NCBI RefSeq assembly: GCF_022682305.1
Contig: NZ_CP093528.1
Coordinates: forward strand, 2,307,501 to 2,371,500
Direction: 5' to 3'
From: Shinella zoogloeoides
Lineage (GTDB): Bacteria; Pseudomonadota; Alphaproteobacteria; Rhizobiales; Rhizobiaceae
DNA length: 64,000 bases
The notes under the pieces were generated by a model, which worked only from the letters and a program-made list of their open reading frames with translations, was not told the origin of the DNA and ran no database searches. Below, piece after piece: positions 14,243-26,237 of the stretch (the first letter of the stretch is position 1; each line of letters begins with the position of its first letter). Both the position numbers and the translations under genes were made by a program.

Positions 14243-15217
14243 TCAGGCCGTCGCGCGGCCGAGGAATTCCTTGACCTCGTAGCCCGGCATGAACTTGCCG
14301 AGGCGCTTGATCTCCCATTGCAGCATGATGCCGGAATGCTCCAGCACGCGGCTGCGCACGGTTTCGCCGAGATATTCCAGCTCGTAGCCGGTCGCCTGCC
14401 CCGTGTTGATCATGAAGTTGCAATGCATGGGCGACATCTGCGCGCCGCCGATCATCATGCCGCGGCAGCCCGCCTCGTCGATCAGCTTCCAGGCCGAATG
14501 CCCCTCGGGATTCTTGAAGGTCGAGCCGCCGGTCTTCTCGCGAATCGGCTGGACGGTCTCGCGATGCTGGCGCACGGCGTCCATCCTGGTGCGAATCTCC
14601 TCCTTGTCGCCCGCCTGCCCCTGGAAGACAGCATGGGTGAAGATGAGATCGGCCGGCGCTGCGGAATGACGATAGGTATAGCCCATGTCCGCATTCGACA
14701 GCACATGCCGGTTGCCCTTGCGGTCGACGGCGTGGACCTCGACGACGAGGTCCTTCGTCTCCCCGCCGTTGGCGCCGGCATTCATGCGCAGCGCGCCGCC
14801 GATGGAGCCGGGAATGCCATAGTAGAACTCGAAGCCGGCAATACCGTGGTCGAGCGCCATGGCGGCGATGTTCTTGTCCGGGCAGATCGCACCCGCCTTG
14901 ATGCGGTTCTCTCCGGCAAGCTCGACATCGCCAAAGCCCTTGGCCGAGAGGCGAATCACGACGCCGGGAATCCCGCCGTCGCGCACGAGCAGGTTGGAGC
15001 CGACGCCCGTCACCGTCAGCGGCACGTCTTCCGGCAGCAGCTTGAGGAAAGTCGTAAGGTCTTCGACGTCATGCGGATGGAACATCAGCTCGGCAAGGCC
15101 GCCAGCGCGGAACCACGTCACGCGATCCATCGGCGCATCCGGCGTCAGGCGGCCGCGGACCGCCTTGATGCCCTCGCCCAACGACGCCAGAAGTTTTGCC
15201 CCATCAACCGTCTTCAT
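14243..15217 (-). CDS. murB: UDP-N-acetylmuramate dehydrogenase MurB
   Basis: MurB is the FAD/NADPH enzyme that reduces UDP-GlcNAc-enolpyruvate to UDP-MurNAc. The 324-aa product has the FAD-binding [12 protein letters not shown] block, [20 protein letters not shown], and the catalytic serine in [10 protein letters not shown]. The C-terminal catalytic glutamate is probably the one in LQWEIK. Its ATG overlaps the murC stop by 4 bp (ATGA). A 138-bp gap, without a clear terminator, separates it from aqpZ downstream. Confidence 0.97.
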   Translation of the reverse strand: MKTVDGAKLLASLGEGIKAVRGRLTPDAPMDRVTWFRAGGLAELMFHPHDVEDLTTFLKLLPEDVPLTVTGVGSNLLVRDGGIPGVVIRLSAKGFGDVELAGENRIKAGAICPDKNIAAMALDHGIAGFEFYYGIPGSIGGALRMNAGANGGETKDLVVEVHAVDRKGNRHVLSNADMGYTYRHSAAPADLIFTHAVFQGQAGDKEEIRTRMDAVRQHRETVQPIREKTGGSTFKNPEGHSAWKLIDEAGCRGMMIGGAQMSPMHCNFMINTGQATGYELEYLGETVRSRVLEHSGIMLQWEIKRLGKFMPGYEVKEFLGRATA

Positions 15218-16629
15218 GCCACCTCACCCGAAATGCCTGCAAGTTCCCTGGGCAGCGCCTGCGCCCAATACGTGATGCTGCCAGCCCCCAAGAGAACCAC
15301 GAAATCGCCGGGCTTTGCAATGCCGGCGACGATCTCCGCCAGTCCTTCGGGCGCGGCCAGGAACCGCGCGTCGCGATGACCGCCGGACTTGATGCGCGAT
15401 ACCAGCTCCTCGGCGCTGACACCCTCGATCGGGTCCTCGCCCGCCGCATAGACCGGCGCGATCATGATCGTGTCGGCATCGTTGAAGCAGCCGGCGAATT
15501 CCTCGAAGAGGCTCGCCACGCGGCTGTAGCGATGCGGTTGGTGCACGGCGATGATCCGGCCCGAGCAGGCCTCCCGCGCCGCGCGCAGCACGGCCTTGAT
15601 CTCGACCGGGTGGTGGCCGTAATCGTCATAGACGCTCACGCCGTTCCAGCTTCCGGTGAAGGTAAAGCGCCGCTTGACGCCGCCAAAGCTCGCAAGCCCC
15701 TTGGCGATGGCGTCGGGCGCGATGCCGAGGCGCTGGGCGACGGCGATGGCCGCCGTGGCGTTGGAGACGTTGTGGCGGCCCGGCATGGGCAGGCGCAGGT
15801 CCTTCATGGAAATCACCTGGCCGGTGCGGCGGCGGCGGATTTCCACGTCGAAGACCGAGGTCGCGCCGTCCATGCGGATATTGCCGAAGCGCACGTCCGC
15901 CTGCGGGTTCTCGCCATAGGTAATGACCTTGCGGTCCTCGATGCGGCTGACCATGGCCTGCACTTCCGGATGGTCGAGGCACATGACGCCGAAGCCGTAG
16001 AACGGCACGTTCTCGACGAACTGGCGGAAGGCCGCGCGCACGGCGTCGAAATTGCCGTAGTGGTCGAGATGTTCCGGGTCGATATTTGTGACGACGGCGA
16101 CATCCGCCGGCAGCTTCAGGAAGGTACCGTCCGACTCGTCGGCCTCCACCACCATCCACTCGCCCTCGCCCATGCGCGCATTGGTACCGTAGGCATTGAT
16201 GATGCCGCCGTTGATGACGGTCGGGTCCAGGCCGCCCGCTTCCAGCAGCGTCGCGACCATCGAGGTCGTCGTCGTCTTGCCGTGCGTGCCGCCGATGGCG
16301 ATGGCATTGCGGAAGCGCATCAGCTCGGCGAGCATTTCCGCGCGGCGCACCACCGGCAGCAGCTTCTCGCGCGCCGCGATCAGTTCCGGGTTCGTCTTCT
16401 TGATGGCGGTGGAAACGACGACCACCTCGGCATCGCCGAGGTTTTCCGCCTTGTGGCCCACGAAGACCTCGATGCCCTTGTCACGCAGGCGCTGCACATT
16501 GGCGCTGTCGGACTGGTCCGAACCCTGAACGCGATGGCCGAGATTGTGCAGCACTTCGGCAATACCGCTCATGCCGATGCCGCCAATGCCGATGAAATGA
16601 ACGAGCCCTATGCTCTGCGGCATCTTCAT
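15214..16629 (-). CDS. murC: UDP-N-acetylmuramate--L-alanine ligase MurC
   Basis: MurC adds L-Ala to UDP-MurNAc, the first residue of the stem peptide. The 471-aa product has the N-terminal Rossmann motif [12 protein letters not shown] (residues 11-22), the ATP loop GTHGKTT at 114-120, the central [13 protein letters not shown] block and the C-terminal [11 protein letters not shown] domain. It overlaps murG upstream and murB downstream by 4 bp each, so murG-murC-murB look translationally coupled. Confidence 0.97.
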   Translation of the reverse strand: MKMPQSIGLVHFIGIGGIGMSGIAEVLHNLGHRVQGSDQSDSANVQRLRDKGIEVFVGHKAENLGDAEVVVVSTAIKKTNPELIAAREKLLPVVRRAEMLAELMRFRNAIAIGGTHGKTTTTSMVATLLEAGGLDPTVINGGIINAYGTNARMGEGEWMVVEADESDGTFLKLPADVAVVTNIDPEHLDHYGNFDAVRAAFRQFVENVPFYGFGVMCLDHPEVQAMVSRIEDRKVITYGENPQADVRFGNIRMDGATSVFDVEIRRRRTGQVISMKDLRLPMPGRHNVSNATAAIAVAQRLGIAPDAIAKGLASFGGVKRRFTFTGSWNGVSVYDDYGHHPVEIKAVLRAAREACSGRIIAVHQPHRYSRVASLFEEFAGCFNDADTIMIAPVYAAGEDPIEGVSAEELVSRIKSGGHRDARFLAAPEGLAEIVAGIAKPGDFVVLLGAGSITYWAQALPRELAGISGEVA

Positions 16630-17747
16630 GGCCGTTCTCCCTTGAATTGTGCGATCGTCTTGCCGCCCGCAATAGCCTCAACCATCGAGGCGAGCAAGCG
16701 CGCGGCGTCCGGTTTGCCCGCCTTTCTGGCATTCGCGGCCATGGCGGCCATGCCGGAAGGGTCGTGCATCGCCTTGGAAACGATGCTCGAAAGGCGCTCC
16801 GTCGAAAGCTCGGACTGGGCGATCACCTTCGCCCCGCCACCGGCCGCGAGCGCCGCGGCATTGGCCGCCTGGTCGTGATCGAGCGCGTGCGGATAGGGCA
16901 CGAGGATGGCCGGCCGGCCGATGACCGAGACCTCCGAGACCGTCGAGGCACCCGAGCGGCTGACGATGAGATGCGCATGGCCAATGCGCGCGGCCATGTC
17001 GGTGAAGAAGGGCGAGACCTCGGCGGGAATGCCGAGATCGGCATAGGTCCGCACCACCTCGTCGCGGTCTTCCGGCCGAGCCTGCTGGGTGATCCTCAGC
17101 CGCGCGCGATCCGCCGGCTCCATCGCCGCGATCGCCGAGGGAATGGCCTTGGAGAAGAACTGCGCGCCCTGGCTGCCCCCGAAGACAACGAGGCGGAACT
17201 CGCCGTCCGTCGAGGCTTCATAGGGAATGCTTGCCGCTTCCAGCACGGCCGGCCGCACCGGATTGCCCGTCGTCACCGTCTTTTCCGAATACGACCCGCC
17301 CGTCTCCGGCAGGAAGCCGCCAGCAATGGCCTTCACGCGGGCGGCGAGCGCCTTGTTGGCGCGGCCCATCACGGCGTTCTGCTCGTGGATCATCGAGGGA
17401 ATGCCCATGCCGGTGGCGGCGAGAAGCGGCGGCAGGGTCGGGTAACCGCCGAAGCCGACGACGACCTTCGGCTTCAGCCGCGCCATCAGCTTTCGCGCGG
17501 CACGGATGCCCTTCCAGAGCGTCAGGAGCGACTTGGCGACGCTGAACGGATTCTTGGAACCGATGGTCGCCGAGGGAACGATATGGATTTCGTCCGCCGG
17601 GAACTTGCCGGCGAAACGCTCGGCGCGGCTGTCGGTGACGAGATGCACCGACCAGCCGCCGGCCTTCAGCTCATGCGCAAGCGCCTCTGCGGGAAAGAGA
17701 TGGCCGCCGGTACCACCGGCGGCGAGAAGAACGATGCCTTTGGTCAT
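16626..17747 (-). CDS. murG: Lipid II synthase MurG (GlcNAc transferase)
   Basis: MurG is a GT-B glycosyltransferase at the inner leaflet that adds GlcNAc to lipid I. The 373-aa product has the N-terminal glycine loop [28 protein letters not shown], the [12 protein letters not shown] region, [12 protein letters not shown], and the UDP-binding [31 protein letters not shown]. It starts 9 bp after ftsW and overlaps murC by 4 bp. Confidence 0.97.
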   Translation of the reverse strand: MTKGIVLLAAGGTGGHLFPAEALAHELKAGGWSVHLVTDSRAERFAGKFPADEIHIVPSATIGSKNPFSVAKSLLTLWKGIRAARKLMARLKPKVVVGFGGYPTLPPLLAATGMGIPSMIHEQNAVMGRANKALAARVKAIAGGFLPETGGSYSEKTVTTGNPVRPAVLEAASIPYEASTDGEFRLVVFGGSQGAQFFSKAIPSAIAAMEPADRARLRITQQARPEDRDEVVRTYADLGIPAEVSPFFTDMAARIGHAHLIVSRSGASTVSEVSVIGRPAILVPYPHALDHDQAANAAALAAGGGAKVIAQSELSTERLSSIVSKAMHDPSGMAAMAANARKAGKPDAARLLASMVEAIAGGKTIAQFKGERP

Positions 17748-17756
17748 GCAAAACCC

Positions 17757-18911
17757 TTATTCAGCGGGCGCCACGATGCCGCCGCGGAAGAGGCTGCGCT
17801 CGGAGGCACGCTTTTCCGGCCGGTGGCGGGTCAGCGCCAGGACGAAGCCGGCCGTCACGCAGATCGCGATCATCGACGAGCCGCCGTAGGAGATCAGCGG
17901 CAGCGTCATGCCCTTGGCCGGCAGCAACTCGAGATTCACGCCGATATTGATCATAGACTGGATGCCGAGCTGCAACACGAGACCGGCCACGGCGAAGCGC
18001 GTGAAATCGTTGCGCTCCTTGAAGGCGTGGTTAAGGCCGCGCATCACCACGAAGGCGAAGATCAGCACGATGACCATGCAGAAGATGATGCCGAACTCTT
18101 CCGCCGCGACGGAGAAGATGAAGTCGGTATGGCTGTCCGGAATGATGCGCTTGACGGTGCCCTCACCCGGTCCCTGGCCGAACCAGTCGCCACGAATGAT
18201 GGCCTCGCGCGCCGTATCCATCTGGAACGTATCGCCCTCGCCGGTCATGAACTTGTCGATACGCGCCGCCACGTGCGGCAGGAACGTGTAGGCCGTCAGC
18301 AGGCCGCCGACGCCCGCGCCGCCGAGGATGATGATCCACAGCCACGGCATGCCGGCCATGAAGAACATGCCGCCCCACACGGCGGCCGTCAGGATCGTCT
18401 GGCCAAGGTCGGGCTGGGCGACGAGCAGCGCCGCGACGATGCCGAAAAGGATGATGGCGAAGAGATTTCCGGGGATTTCGGGCTGGCGGGCATGCTCGGC
18501 GAAGAGCCAGGCGCAGATGACCACGAAGGCCGGCTTCATGAATTCGGACGGCTGGATGGAGAAGCTGCCGATGGAGATCCAGCGCCGCGAGCCCTTGACC
18601 TCGACGCCGAAGAACAGCGCCAGCACCATGGCGGCGAGCGAGACGACGAGCAGGATCACCGCCGCCCGGCGCACCTGCCGGGGCGACAGGAACGAGATGC
18701 CGAACATGACGGCGATGGCCGGCAACAGGAACATCGCGTGTCGCTTGACGAAGTGGAAGCTGTCCAGCCCCAGACGCTCGGCCACCGCCGGGCTTGCCGC
18801 GAAGGACAGCATGAAGCCGAGACCCATCAGCAGGATGAAGGCCGCGAGGAAGAACCGGTCTATCGTCCAGAACCAGTCCGCCAATGCACCACGTTCGGCA
18901 CGACTAACCAT
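17757..18911 (-). CDS. ftsW: SEDS glycosyltransferase FtsW
   Basis: FtsW is the SEDS-family peptidoglycan polymerase of the divisome, working with FtsI. The 384-aa product has about ten hydrophobic segments and SEDS signatures: KRHAMFLLPA, GSRRWISIGSFSIQPSEFMK, the LVAQPDLGQT motif with the catalytic Asp, GEGTVKRIIPDSHTDFIFSVAAEEFG, and LPLISYGGSS. It lies 15 bp after murD and 9 bp before murG, in the classic order. Confidence 0.97.
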   Translation of the reverse strand: MVSRAERGALADWFWTIDRFFLAAFILLMGLGFMLSFAASPAVAERLGLDSFHFVKRHAMFLLPAIAVMFGISFLSPRQVRRAAVILLVVSLAAMVLALFFGVEVKGSRRWISIGSFSIQPSEFMKPAFVVICAWLFAEHARQPEIPGNLFAIILFGIVAALLVAQPDLGQTILTAAVWGGMFFMAGMPWLWIIILGGAGVGGLLTAYTFLPHVAARIDKFMTGEGDTFQMDTAREAIIRGDWFGQGPGEGTVKRIIPDSHTDFIFSVAAEEFGIIFCMVIVLIFAFVVMRGLNHAFKERNDFTRFAVAGLVLQLGIQSMINIGVNLELLPAKGMTLPLISYGGSSMIAICVTAGFVLALTRHRPEKRASERSLFRGGIVAPAE

Positions 18912-18926
18912 GTCTCTATTCCTCGT

Positions 18927-20324
18927 CTAAACTTCCACCAGCATGGACACGCCCGGCAACGCCGCCACGTGTTTCACGAAGGCGTCGCCCCTGACTTCAA
19001 AATTCTTGTACTGGTCGAAGCTTGCGCAAGCCGGGGACAGGAGAACGGCGACAGGGCCGCTGCCATCCTTGCCGGCATCCGCCGCCGCATCCTCCACGGC
19101 GCGCTCCAGCGTGACCGATATTTCGTGCGGAACCGCCCCGCCGAGCGTTTCGGCGAAGGCCGGCGCGGCCTCGCCGATCAGATAGGCCTTGGCGATCTTC
19201 GGGAAGAAGCCGTCGAGGGTGGAGATGCCCCCCTCCTTCGGCACGCCGCCGGCGATCCAGTAGATGCGTTCGAAGCTAGAAAGCGCCGGCGCCGCCGCAT
19301 CGGCGTTCGTTGCCTTGGAATCGTTGACGAAGAGCGTGTCGCCCTTGCGTCCGACCGGCTGCATGCGGTGCTTGAGGCCGGGGAACGATGCAAGGCCGGC
19401 GCGGATCTCATCCTCATTGAGGCCGACCGCAAGGCAGGCGGCGACGGCAGCCGCCGCGTTCTGCGCGTTGTGGCTGCCGCGCAGCGTCTGGATCGGGGAA
19501 AGGTCGGCGATCTGCCGTGTCGCCCCACCCTCGGCCCGGATCAGGCGTGCGCCCTCGGCATAAATGCCGTCGGCCAGCACGTTTCGCTTGGAAATGCGCA
19601 TGACCTTCGTGCCGGTCCGCTCGACGCCATCGGCAATCAATGCGCAATAGGTGTCATCGATGCCGACGACGGCCGTACCGCTGCCGGTGACCAGCCGTGC
19701 CTTGACGTCGGCATAGTGCTGCATCGAGCCGTGCCGGTCGAGGTGATCGGGCGTCAGGTTGATGAGGATGCCGACGGAGGGGTTCAGCGTCGGCGCGAGA
19801 TCGATCTGGTAGGACGAGCACTCGACCACGTAGAAGCGGCCGGCCTTCGGCGGATCGAGCGTCAGCACGGCCGTTCCGATATTGCCGCCGAGCTGCGTGT
19901 CGCGGCCGCTCGACTTCAGGATATGGGCTATAAGCGCGGTGGTCGTCGACTTACCGTTCGTGCCGGTGATGGCGATGAAGGGGCAATCCGGTGCATGCGC
20001 GCGGCGCTCGCGCACGAAGAGTTCGACGTCGCCGACGATCTCGGCCCCGGCGGCGCGGGCAAGGTCCGCGCTCCAGTGGGGCTCCGGATGGGTGAGCGGC
20101 ACGCCGGGCGACAGCACCAGCGCGTCGATGCTCTTCCAGTCGAGCGCGTGCAGGTCGCCGGTCCTGATACCGGCGGCGGAAGCGTTCTCCACGCTCGCCG
20201 GATTGTCGTCCCAGGCGATGACATCCGCGCCGCCGGCGGCGAGCGCCAGCGCGGTCGCAAGGCCCGAGCCGCCAAGCCCGAACAGCGCGACCGACTTGCC
20301 CTTGAATGTGGTGACGGGGATCAT
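18927..20324 (-). CDS. murD: UDP-MurNAc-L-Ala--D-glutamate ligase MurD
   Basis: MurD adds D-Glu to UDP-MurNAc-L-Ala. The 465-aa product has the N-terminal Rossmann motif FGLGGSGLA, the ATP loop GTNGKST at 121-127, [16 protein letters not shown] and the C-terminal SKATNADAA region (FVNDSKATN). It starts 6 bp after mraY and lies 15 bp before ftsW. Confidence 0.97.
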   Translation of the reverse strand: MIPVTTFKGKSVALFGLGGSGLATALALAAGGADVIAWDDNPASVENASAAGIRTGDLHALDWKSIDALVLSPGVPLTHPEPHWSADLARAAGAEIVGDVELFVRERRAHAPDCPFIAITGTNGKSTTTALIAHILKSSGRDTQLGGNIGTAVLTLDPPKAGRFYVVECSSYQIDLAPTLNPSVGILINLTPDHLDRHGSMQHYADVKARLVTGSGTAVVGIDDTYCALIADGVERTGTKVMRISKRNVLADGIYAEGARLIRAEGGATRQIADLSPIQTLRGSHNAQNAAAAVAACLAVGLNEDEIRAGLASFPGLKHRMQPVGRKGDTLFVNDSKATNADAAAPALSSFERIYWIAGGVPKEGGISTLDGFFPKIAKAYLIGEAAPAFAETLGGAVPHEISVTLERAVEDAAADAGKDGSGPVAVLLSPACASFDQYKNFEVRGDAFVKHVAALPGVSMLVEV

Positions 20325-20330
20325 GACGCC

Positions 20331-21431
20331 CTACCGCAGCTTGAGCGTGGAAAGGCCGACCAGCGCCAGCACGACGGCGATGATCCAGAAGCGCACGACG
20401 ACCTGGCTTTCCGTCCAGCCCTTCTTCTCGAAGTGGTGGTGGATGGGGGCCATCAGGAAGACGCGCTTGCCGGTGAGCTTGAACGAGGCGACCTGGATGA
20501 TGACCGACAGCGTCTCCATGACGAAGAGGCCGCCGATGATCGCCATGACGATCTCGTGCTTCGTGGCGACGGCGACGGAGCCGATGAGGCCGCCGAGCGC
20601 CAGGGACCCGGTATCGCCCATGAAGATGGCGGCGGGCGGCGCGTTGAACCACAGGAAGCCGAGGCCGGCCCCGATGACCGCGCCGAGCACGACCGCCAGT
20701 TCACCCGTGCCGGGCACGAAATGGATCTGCAGGTAGTTCGAGAAGACCGCATTGCCGGCGAGATAGGCGATGAGGCCGAAGGCCGCCGCCGAGATCATCA
20801 CCGGAACGGTGGCGAGACCGTCGAGGCCGTCCGTCAGGTTCACGGCATTGCCGGCCGCGACGATGACGAAGCCGCCGAACAGCACGAAGAAGATGCCGAG
20901 ATTGACCAGCACGTCCTTGAAGAAGGGGAAGGTGATCGAGGAACCGAAGGTGGAGCCGGCGGCGCCTGCCGAAAGCGTGGCGCGCATCATGAAGAAGGTG
21001 GCGATGCCGGCGATCAGGAATTCGAGGCCGAGGCGCGCCTTGCCGGAAAAGCCCTTCTCCGTCTGCTTGGTGACCTTCAGGTAGTCGTCGTAGAAGCCGA
21101 TAGCGCCGAAGCCGAGGGTGACGAGCAGCGTCGCGACCACGTAGACGTTGGAAAGGTCCGCCCAGAGCAGCGCGCTGCCGACGATGCCGGCAAGGATCAT
21201 CAGGCCGCCCATGGTGGGCGTTCCGGCCTTCTTGAAATGCGTCTGCGGCCCGTCGGCGCGGATCGGCTGGCCCTTGCCCTGGCGGATGCGCAGCGACGAG
21301 ATGATCATCGGCCCGAACAGGAAGACGATGGTCGCGGAGGTGAACAGCGCGGCGCCGGTGCGGAAGGTAATATAGCGGAACAGGTTGAACACCTGAATGG
21401 TGTTCGCCAGCTCGACGAGCCAAAGCAGCAT
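20331..21431 (-). CDS. mraY: Phospho-MurNAc-pentapeptide translocase MraY
   Basis: MraY makes lipid I by moving phospho-MurNAc-pentapeptide to undecaprenyl phosphate. The 366-aa product has about ten membrane segments and the family blocks [19 protein letters not shown] (Asp pair), [13 protein letters not shown] and the MAPIHHHFE loop. ATG at 21431 matches the family N-terminus and has AAGGGTG upstream; a GTG two codons earlier is an alternative. Between murF and mraY is a 113-bp gap with an imperfect hairpin at about 21513-21540, possibly an attenuator. Confidence 0.96.
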   Translation of the reverse strand: MLLWLVELANTIQVFNLFRYITFRTGAALFTSATIVFLFGPMIISSLRIRQGKGQPIRADGPQTHFKKAGTPTMGGLMILAGIVGSALLWADLSNVYVVATLLVTLGFGAIGFYDDYLKVTKQTEKGFSGKARLGLEFLIAGIATFFMMRATLSAGAAGSTFGSSITFPFFKDVLVNLGIFFVLFGGFVIVAAGNAVNLTDGLDGLATVPVMISAAAFGLIAYLAGNAVFSNYLQIHFVPGTGELAVVLGAVIGAGLGFLWFNAPPAAIFMGDTGSLALGGLIGSVAVATKHEIVMAIIGGLFVMETLSVIIQVASFKLTGKRVFLMAPIHHHFEKKGWTESQVVVRFWIIAVVLALVGLSTLKLR

Positions 21432-21544
21432 TGTCACCCTTTCCCCAAAGGTTCCCGAAAGCGTCCCCGGTGTGACCGACCGGAGATGGGAAGCAAATCA
21501 CATAAAAGATAAGGTCCGGCGGGTCTCACCCGGCCGAACCTCCC

Positions 21545-22978
21545 TCAAGTCTCGCGTTCCCTCTCGGAGAACGCCGGATATTTGTCAAGCAGGGCGGCGA
21601 CGATGCGGCTGAAACCCGTGCCCTTCGACGACTTCACGACAAGCACATCGCCCGGCTGCACCGCCTCCAGCGCATGGGCGGCGAGCGCGTCGGCTGTCTC
21701 GCGATAGTCCGTCTCGATTTCCTCCGGCAGCGCGTCGCGCAGCGCCGCCATGTCCGGGCCGCCGAGCCAGACCGTGCCGATGGCGCCAGCGACGAGCGGT
21801 TCGGCAAGGCCGGCATGGACGGCGGGCGAATGCTCGCCCATCTCCAGCATGTCGCCGAGCACGGCGATGCGCCGACCCCGGCCATGCGGCTCGGCGTCAC
21901 GTAAAAGCGCGATGGCAGCCCGCATCGAGGCAGGATTGGCGTTGTAGCTCTCGTCGATCAGCGTGAACCAGCCGCCGTCCTTGGCGAGCCGGTAACGCCG
22001 GCCCCGGCCCTTCTCGGCCTCCATGGTGGCAAGGCCAGCCATCGCCTTCTCGATATCGCCGCCGGCAAGATGCACAGCGCCGAGCACGGCGACGGCGTTT
22101 TCCGCGATATGCCGGCCGGGTGCGCCCATCGGCACTTCCAGCGTCTGCCCGCCGACGGCGGCGCGCAGCAGGCTGCCTTCCGGGCCGCTCGTGAAATCGA
22201 GCAGGCGGAATTCCGAACCGGGATCGGCCCCGAAGCTGTGGATATGCGAGACGCCGGCCGCTTTCGCCGCCCGTTCGAGGAAGGCGAACTGCTCGTTGTC
22301 TCGGTTGAGGATCGCGTGTCCGCCCGGCACGACGCCCTCGAAAATCTCGGCCTTGGCGGCGGCGATCTCTTCGAGATCGCGGAAATTGCCGAGATGGGCC
22401 GCAGCGATGGTGGTGATCATCGCGATATGCGGGCGCACCATGCCGACCAGCGGGCGTATCTCGTCCGCGTGGTTCATACCGATCTCGAAGATGCCGTAGT
22501 CGGTGGTCTCCGGCATGCGGGCGAGCGTCAGCGGCACGCCCCAATGGTTGTTGAAGGAGGCGACGGAGGCATGCACGCTGCCGGAGGGCGACAGCGCCTG
22601 GCGCAGCATCTCCTTGCTCGTCGTCTTGCCGACCGAGCCGGTGACGGCGATGATGCGCGCCGCCGTGCGGTCGCGCGCCGCGCAGCCGAGGTCGATCAGC
22701 GCCTGAAGCACGTCCTGCACCACGATCATCGGCGTGACGAGGCGGCCGAGCGCCGGCAGCTTGCCTTCGCTCACCACCAGCAGCCCCGCGCCGTTGGCGA
22801 CGGCGAAGCTCGCGAAATCGTGGCCGTCCACGCGGTCGCCCTTGATGGCGAAGAAGGCCTCGCCCGGCGCGATGGCCCGGCTGTCGATGGAAATGCCGGT
22901 CACGCCCTGCGGCAGGTTGCCGATGGGGCGGCCATGCATGGCGGCGATGAGGTCAGCGCTGGTCCAGAGCCAGGTCAA
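21545..22978 (-). CDS. murF: UDP-MurNAc-tripeptide--D-Ala-D-Ala ligase MurF
   Basis: MurF adds the D-Ala-D-Ala dipeptide made by DdlB. The 477-aa product has [16 protein letters not shown], the ATP loop GSVGKTT at 114-120, [23 protein letters not shown] and the C-terminal [10 protein letters not shown] block. The ATG overlaps the murE stop by 4 bp, which suggests coupled translation. Confidence 0.97.
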   Translation of the reverse strand: MTWLWTSADLIAAMHGRPIGNLPQGVTGISIDSRAIAPGEAFFAIKGDRVDGHDFASFAVANGAGLLVVSEGKLPALGRLVTPMIVVQDVLQALIDLGCAARDRTAARIIAVTGSVGKTTSKEMLRQALSPSGSVHASVASFNNHWGVPLTLARMPETTDYGIFEIGMNHADEIRPLVGMVRPHIAMITTIAAAHLGNFRDLEEIAAAKAEIFEGVVPGGHAILNRDNEQFAFLERAAKAAGVSHIHSFGADPGSEFRLLDFTSGPEGSLLRAAVGGQTLEVPMGAPGRHIAENAVAVLGAVHLAGGDIEKAMAGLATMEAEKGRGRRYRLAKDGGWFTLIDESYNANPASMRAAIALLRDAEPHGRGRRIAVLGDMLEMGEHSPAVHAGLAEPLVAGAIGTVWLGGPDMAALRDALPEEIETDYRETADALAAHALEAVQPGDVLVVKSSKGTGFSRIVAALLDKYPAFSERERET

Positions 22979-24426
22979 CGGTCCAACTCCTCCAGCGCCT
23001 TGCGCAATTCGGCATGGTCGGAGAACGGCAGGGTCACGGTCCCGACCGTCTGCCCTTCCTCATGCCCCTTGCCGGCGACGATCAGCGTGTCGCCCGATTG
23101 CAGCATCCTGACAGCCCCGCGGATCGCTTCCGCGCGGTCGCCGATCTCCGTCGCGCCCTTGGCGGCGGCCATGATCTCGGAGCGGATGACGGCCGGCACT
23201 TCCGAGCGCGGATTGTCGTCGGTGACGATCACCACATCGGCCAGACGCGTGGCGATCTCGCCCATGATCGGCCGCTTGCCCTTGTCGCGGTCGCCGCCGC
23301 AGCCGAAGACCACGATGACGCGGCCGGTGGTGAAGGGACGCACGGAGGTCAGCACGTTCTCCAGCGCATCCGGCTTGTGTGCGTAGTCGACATAGGCGAG
23401 CGCGCCGTTCTTCGCATGGCCCACCAGTTCGAGGCGGCCGGACGCGCCAATCAGCTTTTCGAGCGCGGCCATGGCAACGGCGGCGGGAACGCCGGTCGAC
23501 ATAGCAAGGCCGGCCGCGACCAGCGCGTTCGCCACCTGAAAATCGCCGGCCAGCGGAATATGAACTTCAAAAATCTCGCCGCCGGCATGGATTTCGGCGG
23601 TCTGCTTGTGGCGGAAATGCTCGACGCGCTTCAGCGTCAGGTAGTCACCTTTACGGCCGACCGTGCGCACGTCGAGACCGGCCTTGCGCGCGGCGTCGAT
23701 CGCCACGCCCGACCATTCGTCGTCGGCATAGATGATGGCGGGCGCGCCCTTTTCCAGGAGCGTATCGAAGAGCCGCATCTTGGAGGCCATGTAGTGCTCG
23801 ACCGTCGGATGGTAGTCCATGTGGTCGCGGCCGAGATTGGTGAAGGCGGCGGCGGAAAGCCGCACGCCGTCGAGGCGCGACTGGTCGAGGCCGTGGCTGG
23901 AGGCCTCCATGGCGGCATGGGTGACGCCGGCATCGGCAAGCTCGGCGAGCAGTTCATGCAGCGACACCGGGTCGGGCGTCGTCAGCGAGCCATAATCGTT
24001 GCGGCCGGGCGCAACGACGCCGGTCGTGCCGATCATCGCGGCCGCATGGCCGGCATGTTCCCATATCTGGCGGGTGAAGGAGGCAACGGAGGTTTTCCCG
24101 GCAGTGCCGGTGACGGCCACCATGGTTTCCGGCTGACGGCCATAAAACCGCGCGGCGGCAAGCGCCAGGAAGCGGCGCGGCTCGGCAGCGGCGATGACCG
24201 GCACGGACGTCTCGACCTTGGTACCCTCGGCAACCACGACAGCGGCTGCGCCCCGGGATACGGCGTCGTCGATGAAGGCGCTGCCGTCGGCCCTGGTGCC
24301 GGAAACGGCAACGAAGAGATTGCCGGGCTTGACCTTGCGGCTGTCGCTGGCGATGCCGGTCGCGTCTATCGCGGCGGCGGCGCTGAGGTCGTTGGTTTCG
24401 GGTCCGGCGAGGTCACTGATCTTCAT
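22975..24426 (-). CDS. murE: UDP-MurNAc-L-Ala-D-Glu--meso-diaminopimelate ligase MurE
   Basis: MurE adds meso-DAP to UDP-MurNAc-L-Ala-D-Glu. The 483-aa product (start 24426, MKISDLAG) has [16 protein letters not shown], the ATP loop GTAGKTS at 107-113, [12 protein letters not shown] and the DNPR motif (TDDNPRSE), the mark of DAP-specific enzymes. In-frame ATGs at 24495 (overlapping the ftsI stop by 4 bp) and 24477 (with GGAG before it) would add 23 or 17 residues without family similarity. The true start is therefore slightly uncertain. Confidence 0.94.
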   Translation of the reverse strand: MKISDLAGPETNDLSAAAAIDATGIASDSRKVKPGNLFVAVSGTRADGSAFIDDAVSRGAAAVVVAEGTKVETSVPVIAAAEPRRFLALAAARFYGRQPETMVAVTGTAGKTSVASFTRQIWEHAGHAAAMIGTTGVVAPGRNDYGSLTTPDPVSLHELLAELADAGVTHAAMEASSHGLDQSRLDGVRLSAAAFTNLGRDHMDYHPTVEHYMASKMRLFDTLLEKGAPAIIYADDEWSGVAIDAARKAGLDVRTVGRKGDYLTLKRVEHFRHKQTAEIHAGGEIFEVHIPLAGDFQVANALVAAGLAMSTGVPAAVAMAALEKLIGASGRLELVGHAKNGALAYVDYAHKPDALENVLTSVRPFTTGRVIVVFGCGGDRDKGKRPIMGEIATRLADVVIVTDDNPRSEVPAVIRSEIMAAAKGATEIGDRAEAIRGAVRMLQSGDTLIVAGKGHEEGQTVGTVTLPFSDHAELRKALEELDR

Positions 24427-24491
24427 TGTCCGCTCTGTTGCTTTCTTTGGCGGCCGATTCAGCTCTCGAATCGGCATCCCGTCATCTCCAT

Positions 24492-26237
24492 TCAATAAGA
24501 CACAAGCAAGGCAGACCCGTCCTCACCAAATTTCGGCTTTACACCGAGAAGCGCGGCGGAACGGCGGATGATCTCGCCCACCATGGGCGCGGCATTGAGA
24601 CCAGCGGTGCGGCCCCCGCCCTCGCCCGTCTGCGGCGCATCGATGAAGGTCAGGACCACGTATTTCGGGTCGTCGATGGGGAAGCCGGAGAGGAAGGCGT
24701 TAAAGTTCTGCGTGTTGGAATAGCGCCCGCCCACGACCTTGTTCGCCGTGCCGGTCTTGCCGCCCACGTTGAAGCCCGGCACCAGCGAGCGCCGGCCGGA
24801 GCCGTCGTTGGCGTTGAGCTTGAAGAGGTAGCGCATGCTCTCGACGGTCTTGGGACCGATGACGACCTTGGCGATCTCGTCCGCCTCTTCCTGCGTACGC
24901 GGCAGGAAGGTGGGGTTGAGGAGCTTGCCGCCATTGATGAGGGCTGCGCCCGCCACCGCCGTCTGCAGCGGCGTCGTGGAAACGCCGTGACCGAAGGAGA
25001 TGGTGATCGAGTTGATCTTCTTCCATTCGCGCGGCTGGCTCGGGGTCTTCACCTCGGGCAGCTCGGTCTCCATGCGCGTCAGGAGACCCATGCGCGTCAG
25101 GAACTCCTTGTGCGCCTCGATGCCGACGACGTCGGCCATCTTGGCGGTGCCGATGTTGGAGGAATACTGGAAGATCTCCGGCACGGTCAGCACGCGATGC
25201 TTACCGTGAAAGTCCTTGATGGTAAAGCCGCCGATGCGGATGGGCGCGCGGGCGTCGAAGCTGTCGGTGAGCCGCACCTTGCCCGAATCGAGCGCCATGG
25301 CGGTCGTGAAGCTCTTGAAGGTGGAGCCCATTTCGAACGTGCCGTTCGACATGCGGTTCATCCAGCCTTCCTTGGCGCCCTCGGCCGGGTTGTTCGGATC
25401 GTAGTCCGGATAGGAGGCCATGGCGAGGACCTCGCCGGTGCGCACGTCGAGCACGACCGCGCCGGCGGCGATGGCCTTGTATTTCTCCATGCCGTCCTTG
25501 ACGACCTCACGCACCACGGCCTGCACGCGCAGGTCGATGGAAAGACGCACCGGCTCCAGCTTGGCGTCGCTCGTCATGCCGATGGCGGCAAGGTCGGCGA
25601 GACCCTGGCTGTCGATGTAGCGCTCCATGCCGGCAATGCCGCGGTTGTCGATATTGACGTGGCCGACGATATGCGAGGCGGTCGCGCCGCCCGGATAGAA
25701 GCGGCGCTTTTCCGGCCGGAAGCCGACGCCGGGAATGCCGAGCGCGAGGATGCGGCTCTGCTGCTTGGGCGTGAGCTGGCGCTTCAGCCACTGGAAGCGG
25801 GACTTGGAAGTAAGCTTGCGATAGGTGCCCCGGCGGTCGAGGTCCGGCATCACGGTCGCCAGCATCTCGACCGCCTCATCCGCATCGACGATCTTGTGCG
25901 GCTCGGCATAGAGCGAGACGGTGCGGATGTCGGTGGCGAGGATTTCGCCGTTGCGGTCGACGATATCGGGACGCGAGGCCATCAGGTGGTCGGCCGGGCC
26001 GATGGAGGAGACGGTCTCGGGCGAGGCCATGCCGTACTGAACGAGCCGGCCGCCGATGACGGCATAGACCATGCCGAAGCAGCAGATGATGACGGCGACG
26101 CGGCTACGGGCCTGCGAGCCGGAGCGCTTGCGTGTGCCCTCGAAGGCCTGCCCGTTGCCGCCGACGCGGTTGTTGTTGCCGCCGGCGCTGAAATGCGCCT
26201 TGCTCTTCAGGTCCATGATGCGGGAGAGGAACGACAT
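24492..26237 (-). CDS. ftsI: Division-specific transpeptidase FtsI (PBP3)
   Basis: FtsI is the septal class B penicillin-binding protein that cross-links new murein with FtsW. The 581-aa product has a basic cytoplasmic start, one membrane anchor ([19 protein letters not shown]), the PBP dimer domain, and the transpeptidase motifs STFK (about residue 305), SSN (QYSSNIGT, about 357) and KTGT (GGKTGTANK, about 492). It overlaps the ftsL stop by 1 nt (TGATG). Confidence 0.97.
   Translation of the reverse strand: MSFLSRIMDLKSKAHFSAGGNNNRVGGNGQAFEGTRKRSGSQARSRVAVIICCFGMVYAVIGGRLVQYGMASPETVSSIGPADHLMASRPDIVDRNGEILATDIRTVSLYAEPHKIVDADEAVEMLATVMPDLDRRGTYRKLTSKSRFQWLKRQLTPKQQSRILALGIPGVGFRPEKRRFYPGGATASHIVGHVNIDNRGIAGMERYIDSQGLADLAAIGMTSDAKLEPVRLSIDLRVQAVVREVVKDGMEKYKAIAAGAVVLDVRTGEVLAMASYPDYDPNNPAEGAKEGWMNRMSNGTFEMGSTFKSFTTAMALDSGKVRLTDSFDARAPIRIGGFTIKDFHGKHRVLTVPEIFQYSSNIGTAKMADVVGIEAHKEFLTRMGLLTRMETELPEVKTPSQPREWKKINSITISFGHGVSTTPLQTAVAGAALINGGKLLNPTFLPRTQEEADEIAKVVIGPKTVESMRYLFKLNANDGSGRRSLVPGFNVGGKTGTANKVVGGRYSNTQNFNAFLSGFPIDDPKYVVLTFIDAPQTGEGGGRTAGLNAAPMVGEIIRRSAALLGVKPKFGEDGSALLVSY

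Noticed and set aside
16647..21512. Plus-strand open frame of 1621 codons opposite murG-ftsW-murD-mraY
   Set aside because: Its product is a low-complexity Arg/Asp/Glu/Gly/His chain and it covers four well-supported genes on the other strand. It is a shadow frame of GC-rich coding DNA.
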